NCBI RefSeq assembly: GCF_014652515.1
Contig: NZ_BMYY01000015.1
Span: 1-64,000 of the forward strand
From: Bacterioplanes sanyensis
GTDB taxonomy: Bacteria > Pseudomonadota > Gammaproteobacteria > Pseudomonadales > Oceanobacteraceae
Direction of reading: 5' to 3'
DNA: 64,000 nt
Position numbers and translations under genes: made by a program. This document shows, in pieces, positions 1 to 8,721 of the stretch. Position 1 is the first letter of the stretch. Each line of letters begins with the position of its first letter. The notes under the pieces are model-generated. The model ran no database searches. It was given only the letters and a program-made list of their open reading frames with translations, and was not told where the DNA came from.

Positions 1-64
1 TGGGTCATGTGTCGTCTCTTTTTGCATAGGATAAAGAAATGACACAGAATTCTGAACACTACCA

Positions 65-150
65 TAACGTTTGGCGGTTTCACTTCAATTTGGCTTAAGT
101 ATTCAAGGTTTGGTGGTTTGCGTTATCCACCCCTTAAGCGGGCGTTACAC
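65..150 (+). other. Probable integron attC remnant (VCR-like)
   Basis: The right half resembles the Vibrio-type cassette recombination site: a TGGCGGTTT-like block near 72, a GCGTTATCCA block near 120, then CCCCTTAAGCGGGCGTTAC ending in the core-like GTTACAC at 144-150. The expected left arm (TAAC followed by a sequence complementary to the right arm) is not recognisable upstream, so the site is degenerate or truncated. The likeness to VCR sequences is from memory. A second, better attC lies at 34715-34818, which supports a history of cassette integration in this genome. Confidence 0.45.
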
Positions 151-191
151 ATTACCCTATCATAGTTAATACAACTTCAAAAAATGACTCA

Positions 192-305
192 GGGCACCTC
201 TGAATAATGCTGCACAGCTCTGCGCAAGAGCAGCAGGCTGCAGAGCAATGCGTATATGGCGGGAAATGGCCGGCCCCGCCCAATATCGCCAACGACGTTA
301 TGGAC
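192..305 (+). repeat. MITE-like repeat, copy A (left end only)
   Basis: It starts with the terminal sequence GGGCACCTCTGAATAAT and continues with the family-specific blocks CTGCACAGCTCTGCGC, GCGTATATGGCGGGAAATGG and CGCCAACGACGTTATGGA. The same blocks occur in the copies at 4636, 16065 and 42912. Similarity fades after about 305 and no right terminus is visible, so this is a truncated copy. Short open frames across it are not believable genes. Confidence 0.75.
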
Positions 306-701
306 ACCCGTGCCCTAAAGAGGGAACTGGCGACCTTTGCCCAATATTTAGCCACAAGGCCGCAACGTGCAAGCGACGAATTTACAGAGGCGCAGCGTAG
401 GTCTTGGTAGTGCGGCATCCCGTACTGCGACACCGCATGTGTTCTAAACTTTCACTTCGCCTTGTCTACTATTCTTATCCACCGCTACAGCCAGCACTGC
501 CGAACTGTAAGCGCCGGATAACTTAGACAAAATCAGCCGCAGAATCAAAAGTTACTGGTAAGACTCGCCATAATCCCTAAAATGCCGCTCTTTATTTTAA
601 ATGGCGCCTTAACCCTGATTTATAAGTAGATTTATAAATAATTACTTGTCTAAATAGTCAGATATTAGGGCGGCAAAATTTATCCTTGAGGGAGTAAATA
701 A
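306..701. other. Intergenic stretch with no supported gene
   Basis: No coding region is supported here. The last 100 bases are AT-rich and hold an imperfect 12-base tandem repeat (GATTTATAAGTA then GATTTATAAATA, 617-640). A GAGGGAG ribosome-binding site at 688-694 serves the lipoprotein gene that starts at 702. The promoter for that gene must lie in this stretch but no clear -35/-10 pair was chosen. Confidence 0.5.
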
Positions 702-2177
702 ATGTTGATGAAGAAACTTGCGCTGGCCAGTGCATTGTCGGCGGCCTTCTTAGTGGGCTGTGGCAGCGACGATGACAACAGCAGTTCGTCAAACGATACA
801 GCGGAAAACAGCACTTTTACGGCGAGCAAAAACGCCGATGCGCAACCCATTATCTGGATTGGCGACTTTAATAACTTCGATGATGCCGTGGCCTTGATGC
901 TGATCGCTAAAGACCCGCGCTACACCATTGAGCTGGCGGTGGTGGAAGATTCGTTTAATACCGTCGCCCACGGCGCGAACACGGTTTATAACATTCTGGA
1001 GTGGCTGGGTAACCGCGATACTCAGGTGATTCGTGGCGCATACTACGCGCCGGAAGAGATTTATTTTGGTGCCAATGGCGCAAAAGCGGAAGGCACTGCA
1101 GTGACCGACAGCAACGCCGTGGTGGGAGGCATTGCCGACTACCAGTTGCCAAACTCCAACACCAACGGCAGCTGGAACTTAGAGCGTCGCAATGTGATGG
1201 GCATTAACTTGTATGGCCAATATGTGCCAGGCCCGTGGCGTGACAATGGCTCAACCCTGTATGCCACCGATCACTTAATTCCGCGTGCCGAGCAAGAAAA
1301 CTACCACTACAACGGCAATAACGGCATGTCGTTTAAGTTTGAGCTGGCCGAAGACATGGTGCTGGCAGAGCTCGATAAGCTGGGCGACGATGTGGTGGTA
1401 TTTAATACCGGTAAACTAACGACGTTTGCTCGAGTATTATCCAAAGCCAGTCCAGCGCAACTGGCTAAAATTGATAAAGTTATTATGATGGGTGGCGGTT
1501 TTGAGGGTGAAACCCCGTTTACCGAAGAGCATGGCCGTGAAAATAACCTCGGCGGTAATATTTTCTCGCACCCTTCATTTGGCGTCAGCACAGACTTCAG
1601 CACTCATCAGGAATTTAACATTCTGCTGGATCCGCTAAGCGCCAAGGTATCGTTTGATTTGCTGGCGCAAAACAACATCGACAGCTATCTGGTACCGACC
1701 AATTCAACGGATTTGGCCAAACTGGAAGCGCACAGCATCGTTGACTTGGCAGCGGCAGGTGCAACCCCAGAAGCTTGCTACACCTCCAAGCTGTTTAGCT
1801 CCATTCGTGAGTTTGAAGGCGGTGATTTCCCCGGCTTTGATGGCTCGCCGAGCGGCGACTTTGCACTGGATGCAGTGATTCGCTTGTGGGACATCATTGC
1901 AGCGCTGGTGCTGCTGGAGCCAGAAACCCTAGATATGAATATTCGTGAAGGCTACATCGCGGTTGACCAGCTGGATGACGGCTTGGAAAACAGCGAATAC
2001 CGCTACGATCCAATTAGCTTTGACCCTATGGTCGGCAAAACCAGCTTTACCGAGGCCGGTGCCGGCCAACCGTTAAACGTGGTACTGGGCATTGATAGCG
2101 AAAAAGCGCGCCTGGCGATGATTGAGCGCCTGCGCTCTTCAACCAATGCCGCAGTTAAAGGCCCAAGCTGCGATTAA
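702..2177 (+). CDS. Nucleoside hydrolase-like lipoprotein
   Basis: A 491-residue protein with a lipoprotein signal (lysines near the start, lipobox LVGC, lipid-acceptor Cys20), so it is probably anchored in the envelope. The body follows the inosine/uridine nucleoside hydrolase fold family: a metal-loop-like segment at 54-61 (GDFNNFDD), KVIMMGGGF in the middle, EFNILLDPLSA, and a late GDFALDAV segment matching the family's fourth acidic ligand. The first Asp of the usual DxDxxxDD motif is replaced (Phe56 at that position), so metal binding and catalysis may differ from true nucleoside hydrolases. The ATG at 702 has a GAGGGAG site; the ATG at 708 is an alternative start. Substrate is unknown. 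Confidence 0.75.
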   Translation: MLMKKLALASALSAAFLVGCGSDDDNSSSSNDTAENSTFTASKNADAQPIIWIGDFNNFDDAVALMLIAKDPRYTIELAVVEDSFNTVAHGANTVYNILEWLGNRDTQVIRGAYYAPEEIYFGANGAKAEGTAVTDSNAVVGGIADYQLPNSNTNGSWNLERRNVMGINLYGQYVPGPWRDNGSTLYATDHLIPRAEQENYHYNGNNGMSFKFELAEDMVLAELDKLGDDVVVFNTGKLTTFARVLSKASPAQLAKIDKVIMMGGGFEGETPFTEEHGRENNLGGNIFSHPSFGVSTDFSTHQEFNILLDPLSAKVSFDLLAQNNIDSYLVPTNSTDLAKLEAHSIVDLAAAGATPEACYTSKLFSSIREFEGGDFPGFDGSPSGDFALDAVIRLWDIIAALVLLEPETLDMNIREGYIAVDQLDDGLENSEYRYDPISFDPMVGKTSFTEAGAGQPLNVVLGIDSEKARLAMIERLRSSTNAAVKGPSCD

Positions 2178-2188
2178 TGGTTTTACGT

Positions 2189-2211
2189 CAGGGTAGGCAT
2201 GGCTTACCCTG
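2189..2211 (+). terminator. Putative terminator hairpin
   Basis: A 7-bp stem CAGGGTA/TACCCTG with a 9-base loop lies 12 bases after the lipoprotein stop codon. The T tract that follows is weak, so termination may be partial and the next gene could be co-transcribed. Confidence 0.45.
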
Positions 2212-2242
2212 GCGGCTTGATTTATCAGCCAAGGAATAGCCA

Positions 2243-3040
2243 TTGATCATTGGTATCGCCCAGGTTCCCATGTACTGGGACGTTTCTGCGAACAGCGCCC
2301 ACGCTTGCCAGCTAATCGAACAGTTCAATTATTTAGACCTAATCGTATTTCCCGAATTGGGTGTTACTGGTTTTCATCGCGGCGTGGCCGATAAAAACAA
2401 TCTGCAGCAAGTAGATGGCGCCATCAATACCATACGCGAGCTGTGCCAACAGCATGGCGTTAGCGTTATGATCGGTGCTCCCATCATGCGTGGCGACAAG
2501 GTATTTAATAGCTATGTGTTGATCGACGCCAGCGGCCGCTTGACTAGGCAATGGGATAAAGTCGGCTTAACACCCAGCGAAGCAACGTTTTTTACCCCTG
2601 GTGAGCATCGCCAGCCGGTGGCACTGAATAATCAAACCGTATCTGCCATTATGTGTCGCGAAGTCGATGACCTGGATTGGTTTTTTACTGAATCTGCTGG
2701 GCATGACATTAACCTCGTGGTATGGCCGAGCTATATCGGCGATAGAGACGTTTCGGCTAGCGAAGGGCCGAACTACTACGATAACGCCGCCACGTTAGCC
2801 CAACGGCTCAAGGCTGTGGTGATTCAATGCAACTGGCCAGAGACGCTGAATGAAGGCCCAAGTACAGATATGCATGGCAGTACGGTCATCGGAGCAGATG
2901 GCGATTCATGGTTTACCTTGCCTGCCAAACAGCCGTGTTTTGGCGTGGTTGATCTCAGCAAACAGGAGTGTAACGTGCTGCCTCTAAGCAAACTAGAAGC
3001 TTCTGGCTCGCAAGAAGATAAGCACTGCATCTCTATCTAG
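2243..3040 (+). CDS. Carbon-nitrogen hydrolase (nitrilase superfamily)
   Basis: A 265-residue cytoplasmic hydrolase of the nitrilase/omega-amidase superfamily, which cleaves non-peptide C-N bonds in amides or nitriles. The catalytic Glu-Lys-Cys triad is visible: Glu38 in FPELGVTG, Lys106 in WDKVGL and Cys138 in IMCREV. The length is normal for the family. The gene starts with TTG at 2243; an AAGGAA ribosome-binding site at 2231-2236 fits that codon. It follows the lipoprotein gene by 65 bp and precedes a VOC-family gene by 31 bp. The substrate cannot be assigned. Confidence 0.85.
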   Translation: MIIGIAQVPMYWDVSANSAHACQLIEQFNYLDLIVFPELGVTGFHRGVADKNNLQQVDGAINTIRELCQQHGVSVMIGAPIMRGDKVFNSYVLIDASGRLTRQWDKVGLTPSEATFFTPGEHRQPVALNNQTVSAIMCREVDDLDWFFTESAGHDINLVVWPSYIGDRDVSASEGPNYYDNAATLAQRLKAVVIQCNWPETLNEGPSTDMHGSTVIGADGDSWFTLPAKQPCFGVVDLSKQECNVLPLSKLEASGSQEDKHCISI

Positions 3041-3071
3041 TGCCAACTCACTCCATGTAAAAGGAGTTAAC

Positions 3072-3434
3072 ATGATCGATCATTTCGAAATTAAAGTGAT
3101 CAATTTTGCTGCTTGCTTTCAATTTTATCGCCAGGCTCTCTCTGCGCTCGGCATTGAGCTGAAATGGTCGGATGATTCGGCCGCAGGCTTTGGTCTTCAG
3201 GGAGAAAACAAGGTTCGCTTTTTAATTGAGCAAGGCGAACGTAGCAGCCAAAGCCATATTGCCTTCGCTGCCGCTACAGAGCCGCAAGTGGCCAGCTTCT
3301 ATCGCTTAGGGTTGGAACATGGCGGTCGCTGTCATGGTGAGCCCGGCCTTCGAGAACACTACGCTCCTAACTATTATGCGGCGTTTCTATTGGATCCAGA
3401 CGGTAATAATGTCGAAGCCGTCTTATATCGTTAG
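3072..3434 (+). CDS. VOC-family protein (glyoxalase/dioxygenase fold)
   Basis: A 120-residue single-domain protein of the vicinal oxygen chelate superfamily. It opens with the usual IDHFEIKV strand followed by an FYRQAL helix, and ends with the DPDGNNVEAV motif typical of the C-terminal half. A strong AAGGAG site precedes the ATG. VOC members include glyoxalases, dioxygenases and drug-binding proteins; the particular function is not readable. It sits directly behind the carbon-nitrogen hydrolase gene and may be co-transcribed with it. Confidence 0.85.
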   Translation: MIDHFEIKVINFAACFQFYRQALSALGIELKWSDDSAAGFGLQGENKVRFLIEQGERSSQSHIAFAAATEPQVASFYRLGLEHGGRCHGEPGLREHYAPNYYAAFLLDPDGNNVEAVLYR

Positions 3435-3500
3435 TAAACTCAGAAGCTTCCCATGGCGATGCAGTGTAAAGTAGCAAGATTGCGTCTTTAAGGAACACCT

Positions 3501-4280
3501 ATGTCGCTGTGGCAAACCGTTAAAGTTTGGCTGGGGCTAGAAAAGCCCGTAATAGAGTTTGATTGGCCTGCCCATTGGAGCGAATTACTTGAGCAGCATG
3601 TCAGTTTTTATCGTGCGCTAGATAGCGAAAATAAGCTCAAATTTGAACAGCGCTGCACAGGTTTTTTGCTGACGACAAGAATTGAAGGCGGTGTCGGGGT
3701 TGAGGTAGAAGACCTAGACCGCCTGCTGGTGGCGGCCAGTGCTGTGATTCCCGTGTGGGGCTTTGCCGACTGGCCGTATTTAAGTGTCGCGGCGGTGATT
3801 TTATTACCCGGCACCTTTAACGACCAGTTTGTTTGCGGTCAGCCGGATTCCCGCATCAGTGGCATGGTCGGGCATGGGCCTATGTCGGGAAAAATGGCGC
3901 TGAGTCAGCCGCATTTACGCTTAGGCTTTGCCAATGACAAAGACAAGCAAAACGTCGGCATTCACGAATTTGTACATATTCTGGATATGGCTGACGGCGA
4001 TTGTGATGGTTTTCCCGAGCGGGTAAGAGAATTTCAGTATTGCGCGCCCTGGTTTGAATTTGTGCGCCATAAAGTGGCGGAGGTTGAACGTGGCAAAACC
4101 AATATTAACCAATACGGCGCTACCAACTCGGCTGAGTTTTTTGCTGTTACGTCAGAGTATTTCTTTGAACGCCCAGCCATGCTCAAGAAAAAGCATCCAC
4201 AATTGTATCAGTATCTCAGTGAGTTTTATCAGCAAAATCTGGCAGAAATTGCACAGCAACAGAAATCTTGTTCGAAGTAG
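3501..4280 (+). CDS. mtfA: MtfA-type zinc peptidase (M90 family)
   Basis: A 259-residue protein similar in length and motifs to E. coli MtfA (DgsA/Mlc-binding peptidase), a cytosolic zinc aminopeptidase that links glucose PTS control to the repressor Mlc. The zinc site HEFVH is at residues 155-159, and a downstream SAEFFAVTSEYFFERP segment carries the third-ligand region of the family. The ATG is preceded by an AGGAAC ribosome-binding site. The gene is monocistronic: 70 bp separate it from the upstream gene and a strong terminator follows. Whether an Mlc partner exists in this organism is not shown by the window. Confidence 0.87.
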   Translation: MSLWQTVKVWLGLEKPVIEFDWPAHWSELLEQHVSFYRALDSENKLKFEQRCTGFLLTTRIEGGVGVEVEDLDRLLVAASAVIPVWGFADWPYLSVAAVILLPGTFNDQFVCGQPDSRISGMVGHGPMSGKMALSQPHLRLGFANDKDKQNVGIHEFVHILDMADGDCDGFPERVREFQYCAPWFEFVRHKVAEVERGKTNINQYGATNSAEFFAVTSEYFFERPAMLKKKHPQLYQYLSEFYQQNLAEIAQQQKSCSK

Positions 4281-4312
4281 TTGAACGCATAAGCGGCACT
4301 GAAAATTGATGG

Positions 4313-4337
4313 CTGAGTAGCCTGTTTGGCTACTCAG
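4313..4337 (+). terminator. Terminator hairpin after mtfA
   Basis: A perfect 10-bp stem CTGAGTAGCC/GGCTACTCAG with the 5-base loop TGTTT lies 33 bp after the mtfA stop. There is no long T tract, but stem length and position fit transcription termination. Confidence 0.7.
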
Positions 4338-4561
4338 TTCACGCGAGGGGCTACCGAGCCTCTAAGTTATCGACCGTCTTAACAGTAAGCCGTAGCAGAT
4401 ACAGTGCTCCACGTTTCATTGCTGTAGAGGTTCCCAGGTGAGCAGCCGTGCAACTAAAGCGTTGGCGGCGATCAACTGGTAATAGTGGATAAGCTAGAAG
4501 CAACATAGCATCGAAACCAGCGCACTGGCGTGGCCTACGGATGATTAGGATAGTGACTGCC

Positions 4562-4627
4562 AAGGATTATGGTAGGACGGGTTTGGGGCAGAGCGTCAAT
4601 GGCAGCTTGCCACTGAAACTGAGCGTT
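4562..4627 (+). repeat. Second intergenic repeat family, copy 1
   Basis: This segment resembles 18544-18624. The shared blocks, in order, are AAGGA-TATG, GGTTTGGG, AATGGC-G, TTGCCACTG and CTGAGC. Both copies are intergenic. The rest of the gap from 4338 to 4561 shows no supported gene; a 70-residue minus-strand open frame there has no recognisable features. Confidence 0.45.
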
Positions 4628-4635
4628 GTAGAGCG

Positions 4636-4826
4636 GGGCCGCTCTAAATAATTCTGCACAGCTCTGCGCGAGTGCGTTAGGCTTTCACAACAAGGCGTAT
4701 ATGGCAGGAAATGGCCAGCCCTTTTAATATCGTCAACGAGGTTATGGAGGCCTGCCGTCCGCGCCCGAGGGGGAGCGCCAGCAGGCGCCAGTTCTGAGTC
4801 GCCAATTTTTGCTGTGGCTGGCTAAG
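4636..4826 (+). repeat. MITE-like repeat, copy B (right end missing)
   Basis: The left terminus (GCTCTAAATAATTCTGCACAG) and the family's internal blocks are present, including CGTATATGGCAGGAAATGGC, GGGGGAGCGCCAG and a GTCGCCAATTTTTGCTG segment. The match ends at about 4826, ten bases before the start codon of the AraC gene. The ribosome-binding site AAGGA (4824-4828) straddles the repeat edge, so the element forms the whole upstream region of that gene. Confidence 0.8.
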
Positions 4827-4835
4827 GATAATCCG

Positions 4836-5537
4836 ATGCAGTTATCAATTCGAAGTTACAGTCGTCAAATCAATGCTCATAGCCATGTGCATCACCAGCT
4901 AGTATTGCCGCTGCAAGGCAGCATTCGCTTACTGCAAACGGGCTTTGAAGGCTTGGTTAGCCCAGGCGAATGCGTTGTGATTCATGCCGGCAATGAGCAC
5001 CAGTTCAGTGCCGACGAGGTTGCACGATTTTTAGTCGCAGATTTGCAGGATTTGCCCGCGAATCTGATGCAAGCGCAAAGGTTGGTCTTTGCCATCACTG
5101 AATCTTTGCAGCGCTTTTGTGAGTTTGTTGAAGCCCAGCTGTCAGCGCAGGTCAATGCCAGCATTGAAGAGCATTTAAAAGCCATGTTTTGGCTGCTGCT
5201 ATCGGAGCAGCAAGATTTTCGCGTTATCGACGCGCGCATTCGACGCGTGCAAGCTTATATCGAGCAGCATCTAAACGAACCTCTAACACTACAACAGCTG
5301 GCACAGCAGGCTCATCTCAGCAGCACACAACTGAAAGCATTATTTCGCCAACACACTGGCGAGACCGCGATGGACTACCTTACCCGCCTGCGAATGAACA
5401 AAGCGAAAGCCTTATTACTGCATACCGACCTACCGATTCAACACATCGCCGAGCACTGTGGCTACCTCGACAACTCGGCCTTTAGCCGTCGTTTTCGCCG
5501 ATACCATGGTGTCTCTCCGTCCAAAATGCGCGAATAA
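4836..5537 (+). CDS. AraC-family transcriptional regulator
   Basis: A 233-residue regulator. The N-terminal part is a cupin-like sensing domain (HHQLVLPLQGSIRLLQ near residue 16, with a later ECVVIHAGNEHQF strand pair), and the last 100 residues hold the two helix-turn-helix motifs of the AraC/XylS family (LTLQQLAQQAHLSSTQLKAL, then IQHIAEHCGYLDNSAFSRRF). The ATG at 4836 is chosen because AAGGA lies seven bases upstream; an in-frame TTG at 4809 lies inside the repeat element. The EamA exporter gene 93 bp downstream on the same strand is the obvious candidate target. Confidence 0.88.
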   Translation: MQLSIRSYSRQINAHSHVHHQLVLPLQGSIRLLQTGFEGLVSPGECVVIHAGNEHQFSADEVARFLVADLQDLPANLMQAQRLVFAITESLQRFCEFVEAQLSAQVNASIEEHLKAMFWLLLSEQQDFRVIDARIRRVQAYIEQHLNEPLTLQQLAQQAHLSSTQLKALFRQHTGETAMDYLTRLRMNKAKALLLHTDLPIQHIAEHCGYLDNSAFSRRFRRYHGVSPSKMRE

Positions 5538-5630
5538 AGCGCCTCCTTAAACCAGAATACCGTCCGCTCTGCACACTCATATAAAGAGCCACACGCTAAA
5601 CTTTGGTCTTTCAAATGATGCGGAGGCAGC

Positions 5631-6539
5631 ATGTCGAGCGGCCAAACTCCCACACGGGGCATACTCAGTATCGTCATCGCCTGCTTTTTGTGGGGCACCA
5701 CAGGCACTGCGGCCAGTTTTACCAACGGCATCAGTCCTTTCGCTATTGGTGCTATGGCAATGGGCGGCAGTGGTATTTTATTAGCGCTTTATGCCCGCAA
5801 GAGGCTTTGGCAAGACCGTCACCGCTTGCTGCAACACCGACGCTTATTGCTGCTCGGCGCAGCGGCTGTGATGTGCTATCCGTTGGCGTTTTATTCCAGC
5901 ATGGCCTATGCAGGTATTGCTGTAGGTTCGGTCATATCCTTGGCCTGTGCGCCATTTTTTGCCGCGATGTTTGAAGGCCTTATTCACCGTCGCTGGCCCT
6001 CTGGGCGCTGGTTCATCAGTTTCGCGATCGGCGCTACGGGGGTGCTTATGTTAGCCCTACAACAAGACAACAGCGTCGTTACAACCAGTGCCTATTCATT
6101 GGGCATTGCCTTAGGCCTGTTGGCCGCCGCCAGCTATGCACTGTATTCCTGGGTGGCTAAAACCTTAATTGAGCAAGGGATAAACTCCAACAGCGCCATG
6201 GCCAGCCAGTTCTTTTTGTCTTCTTTGGTACTGCTGCCGCTGTTTTTTGCCATCGACAAACAAGGATTTTCCAGCGCCACAAATACCAGCATTTTATTGT
6301 ATATGGTATTTGGTCCCATGTTTCTTGGCTATTTACTGTTTGGCTATGGCTTGCGCTTTATCAGCGCCAGTCAAGCCACCTTACTGACCCTGCTAGAACC
6401 CGCGCTGGCGACCTTAATGGCTGTCGTTATCGTGGGCGAACAACTCACGCTGAGTGGCTGGCTGGGTATGGCGATGATTTTGGGTTGTTTATTACTGCAG
6501 CACAAGCAACAAGCTGAGCTTAACTTAGGGGGGACCTAG
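5631..6539 (+). CDS. EamA-family (DMT superfamily) transporter
   Basis: A 302-residue inner-membrane protein with about ten hydrophobic helices in two EamA repeats. The first opens with GILSIVIACFLWGTTGTAA and the second covers the YSLGIALGLLAAASYALYSW region onward. The C-terminal half contains the family's typical run ASQATLLTLLEPALATLMA. Members export amino acids or other small metabolites; the cargo is not readable. A GGAGG site precedes the ATG. An AraC regulator lies just upstream and two hairpins follow. Confidence 0.88.
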   Translation: MSSGQTPTRGILSIVIACFLWGTTGTAASFTNGISPFAIGAMAMGGSGILLALYARKRLWQDRHRLLQHRRLLLLGAAAVMCYPLAFYSSMAYAGIAVGSVISLACAPFFAAMFEGLIHRRWPSGRWFISFAIGATGVLMLALQQDNSVVTTSAYSLGIALGLLAAASYALYSWVAKTLIEQGINSNSAMASQFFLSSLVLLPLFFAIDKQGFSSATNTSILLYMVFGPMFLGYLLFGYGLRFISASQATLLTLLEPALATLMAVVIVGEQLTLSGWLGMAMILGCLLLQHKQQAELNLGGT

Positions 6540-6547
6540 CTAACGCA

Positions 6548-6618
6548 CCAGCCTCAGCACTTGAAATGATCAAGTTCGAGGCTGGCATATTTTAAAGGCT
6601 GATCAGCAATGCTGATCA
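6548..6618. terminator. Bidirectional terminator region (two hairpins)
   Basis: Two stem-loops separate convergent genes. The first is CCAGCCTC/GAGGCTGG at 6548-6585, with an inner ACTTGA/TCAAGT stem and a following TATTTT. The second is the perfect TGATCAGC/GCTGATCA stem at 6600-6618. They probably end transcription of the EamA gene and of the lipoprotein gene coming from the other side. Confidence 0.75.
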
Positions 6619-6633
6619 AGTTTCAAAATCAGT

Positions 6634-8721
6634 TTATTGAAAAACGGATTTCACAACCTCGATATCCGTGCTTTTACTGGGTTGCAGATTGTTAACCGCA
6701 TAAGTGAAGGTGCCATCATCATTGCGAATCAGACCAGACACAGACAGAGAGCGGCTTTGAGACAGACGAAAGACGTGATCATCAGTCAGCTCTGATATGA
6801 ATGCCGCTTCATCGCTAAATTTAACCAATTTAATAGAGCCCTCGCGGATTGATTTAGAGCTCAAGGCAACGTAAAAGCTTCCATCACTGTCTACAGTCAA
6901 AGGCTGGTTAATATAAGAGTAAGTGCTGGTAGCTTCACGGTATAACTCAAGGTCACCCTTATTAGAATGAACCAGAGCAATATACGCATTGCCCTCATTC
7001 ATCCCCTGGCCGATAATGGCAAAGCGCCCATTGGAAAGCTCAGTCACATCCCCCAAGTTGCCGTAAAAAAGCTCACCAACATTATTCCAGACCGATACCT
7101 CAGCCAGGTCTGTATTCAGAGTCTGTATATAAGCACCGGATGCAATAACCCTGATCGATGCATCATCAGTACGGTTTGCCATACCAGCCAGCAACAGCTC
7201 ACCTGAACTGGTTTTAATTAATTTTTGAATAGACTGCCGTTCCATGCCCTCCAGCTCAGGCAACTCGATTGGGTCGGAAATAGTGCCATCTCCTAGGGAG
7301 ATGGTGTGTAGGGAGTAAACTCTTTCCTTAGTACAGCCTCTGCAAGTAGGATAGTCCCACTTGACCGCCGATACATATAATGAGCCATTAAACTCAACCG
7401 TATCCACAAAAGCATGTCTATCAAAAGTCGGGCCATGGTGAACCTCCCACAAACTGCTGCCTTCACTGCTAAGCTTTAATGCAATGGCAGTTTTCTCAAC
7501 AAAATCACTACCAAAGGCAATAACGGAACCGTCTGCTAGCTCAATAATGTTGTCTAACCGGCTGCGACCCGCTGCATAATCGATGTATTGCCACTCAACC
7601 TCGCCTTGTTCGTCGAGCTTGATAACCCAATCGTCACCGTCAACTCCGACATTGTCAGCAATATCTTTCGACTGAGTTACGCCCAACACTATGTAACCTC
7701 CCTGACGGGAAGGGATTATTTTCTCAGCATAATCATCGCGAGCACCACCAAGTACTTTGCTGAAGATACCCAACTCTAATGCCTCTGGCTGCGAAGGCTG
7801 TGATGCTTGATTGAGTGAGTTGATGCGAGTCAAACGCCACTCATAGCGGCCAGTTGGCAAGTCAGATAGCAGCAGTTCCGTGCCAGAAATATCCTCATGT
7901 ACCGAGGAATCTTCGGCATTGGTCAGACTGGTTAGCTCAACTCTATAAGTACTTTCTTCGCCCATATCCTGCCAGGATAAGCGCACATCATAGCCTGACT
8001 CGGACGGTGATATTTCAGCGGCATTCAGCGCTGGCAGGTCGGTAGCAGCCACCTCAAATGTCACCGGCTCACTCCATGGGCCAACCCGCTCTTGATTAAA
8101 GGCACGATAGCTCAGCTCGTATTCGCCAACAGCTAGGTCTGTTAGCTCTACTTCTGTCGCCTGCGTCTCTATCTTTTGCTCGATATCGTCATTGATATAT
8201 TTGACTTCATACTTAGTAGCGCCAGGAAACTCCTTAAAAACAACCTTGAGTGAGTTCTGGTCTTTAATAACAGTATTAGCAACAGGAGACTCAAAGCTCA
8301 GTATTTCGTTAGCCGATGCATCGACATAAACCCAAAACTGCTGATTATTGCGAACTTCATTGCCGCTTTTGGTAACAGCTTTTAACATCAGTGAGTGGGC
8401 ATTTTCATCGGCCCAAAAATAAGCCGGCCAAGTAACCTGCCAAGGTTCACCGTCAGTATCGCGCGCCACTTCAATGCCATCGACAAACAACACCATCTCT
8501 TGCACACCAGCCGTTGTCGGAATATCCGCACGTACGCCTATAGTAGAACCATGCACGACCGATTGATTGACTGGGTGGGTAATGATTATTTGATCAGCAA
8601 GCTGCTCCAGATTTGTTTGTGCATCGTCTAGCTTATCTTTGTCTTCTTCAGATAGCTGACAACCCACCAGCGCCATAGGCAAGCACACCATCATGCCCAA
8701 TGCTTTTATTGTTGATACCAC
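6634..8721 (-). CDS. Large lipoprotein with Ig-like, Fn3-like and propeller-like domains
   Basis: A 695-residue lipoprotein: signal with lipobox LVGC (Cys21), then an Ig-like domain (about 45-140, with a VLFVDGIEVARDTDGEPW strand pair), two fibronectin type III-like domains (about 145-230 and 235-320), and a C-terminal repeat region with recurring blade-like motifs (GYIVLGVTQS, GSVIAFGS, GELLLAGM, GRFAIIGQG) suggesting a beta-propeller. It is likely displayed on the envelope, binding a polymer or partner protein. The start is GTG at 8721, seven bases after GGAG. No close family name was recognised and its function is unknown. Confidence 0.75.
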   Translation of the reverse strand: MVSTIKALGMMVCLPMALVGCQLSEEDKDKLDDAQTNLEQLADQIIITHPVNQSVVHGSTIGVRADIPTTAGVQEMVLFVDGIEVARDTDGEPWQVTWPAYFWADENAHSLMLKAVTKSGNEVRNNQQFWVYVDASANEILSFESPVANTVIKDQNSLKVVFKEFPGATKYEVKYINDDIEQKIETQATEVELTDLAVGEYELSYRAFNQERVGPWSEPVTFEVAATDLPALNAAEISPSESGYDVRLSWQDMGEESTYRVELTSLTNAEDSSVHEDISGTELLLSDLPTGRYEWRLTRINSLNQASQPSQPEALELGIFSKVLGGARDDYAEKIIPSRQGGYIVLGVTQSKDIADNVGVDGDDWVIKLDEQGEVEWQYIDYAAGRSRLDNIIELADGSVIAFGSDFVEKTAIALKLSSEGSSLWEVHHGPTFDRHAFVDTVEFNGSLYVSAVKWDYPTCRGCTKERVYSLHTISLGDGTISDPIELPELEGMERQSIQKLIKTSSGELLLAGMANRTDDASIRVIASGAYIQTLNTDLAEVSVWNNVGELFYGNLGDVTELSNGRFAIIGQGMNEGNAYIALVHSNKGDLELYREATSTYSYINQPLTVDSDGSFYVALSSKSIREGSIKLVKFSDEAAFISELTDDHVFRLSQSRSLSVSGLIRNDDGTFTYAVNNLQPSKSTDIEVVKSVFQ

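Noticed and set aside
152-433. Open frames of 60-95 codons on both strands at 152-433
   Set aside because: They run across MITE copy A, have no ribosome-binding site or family likeness, and equivalent frames are broken in the other copies.
4351-4563. 70-codon minus-strand frame
   Set aside because: Basic, low-information residues with no recognisable motif, lying between a terminator and repeat elements.
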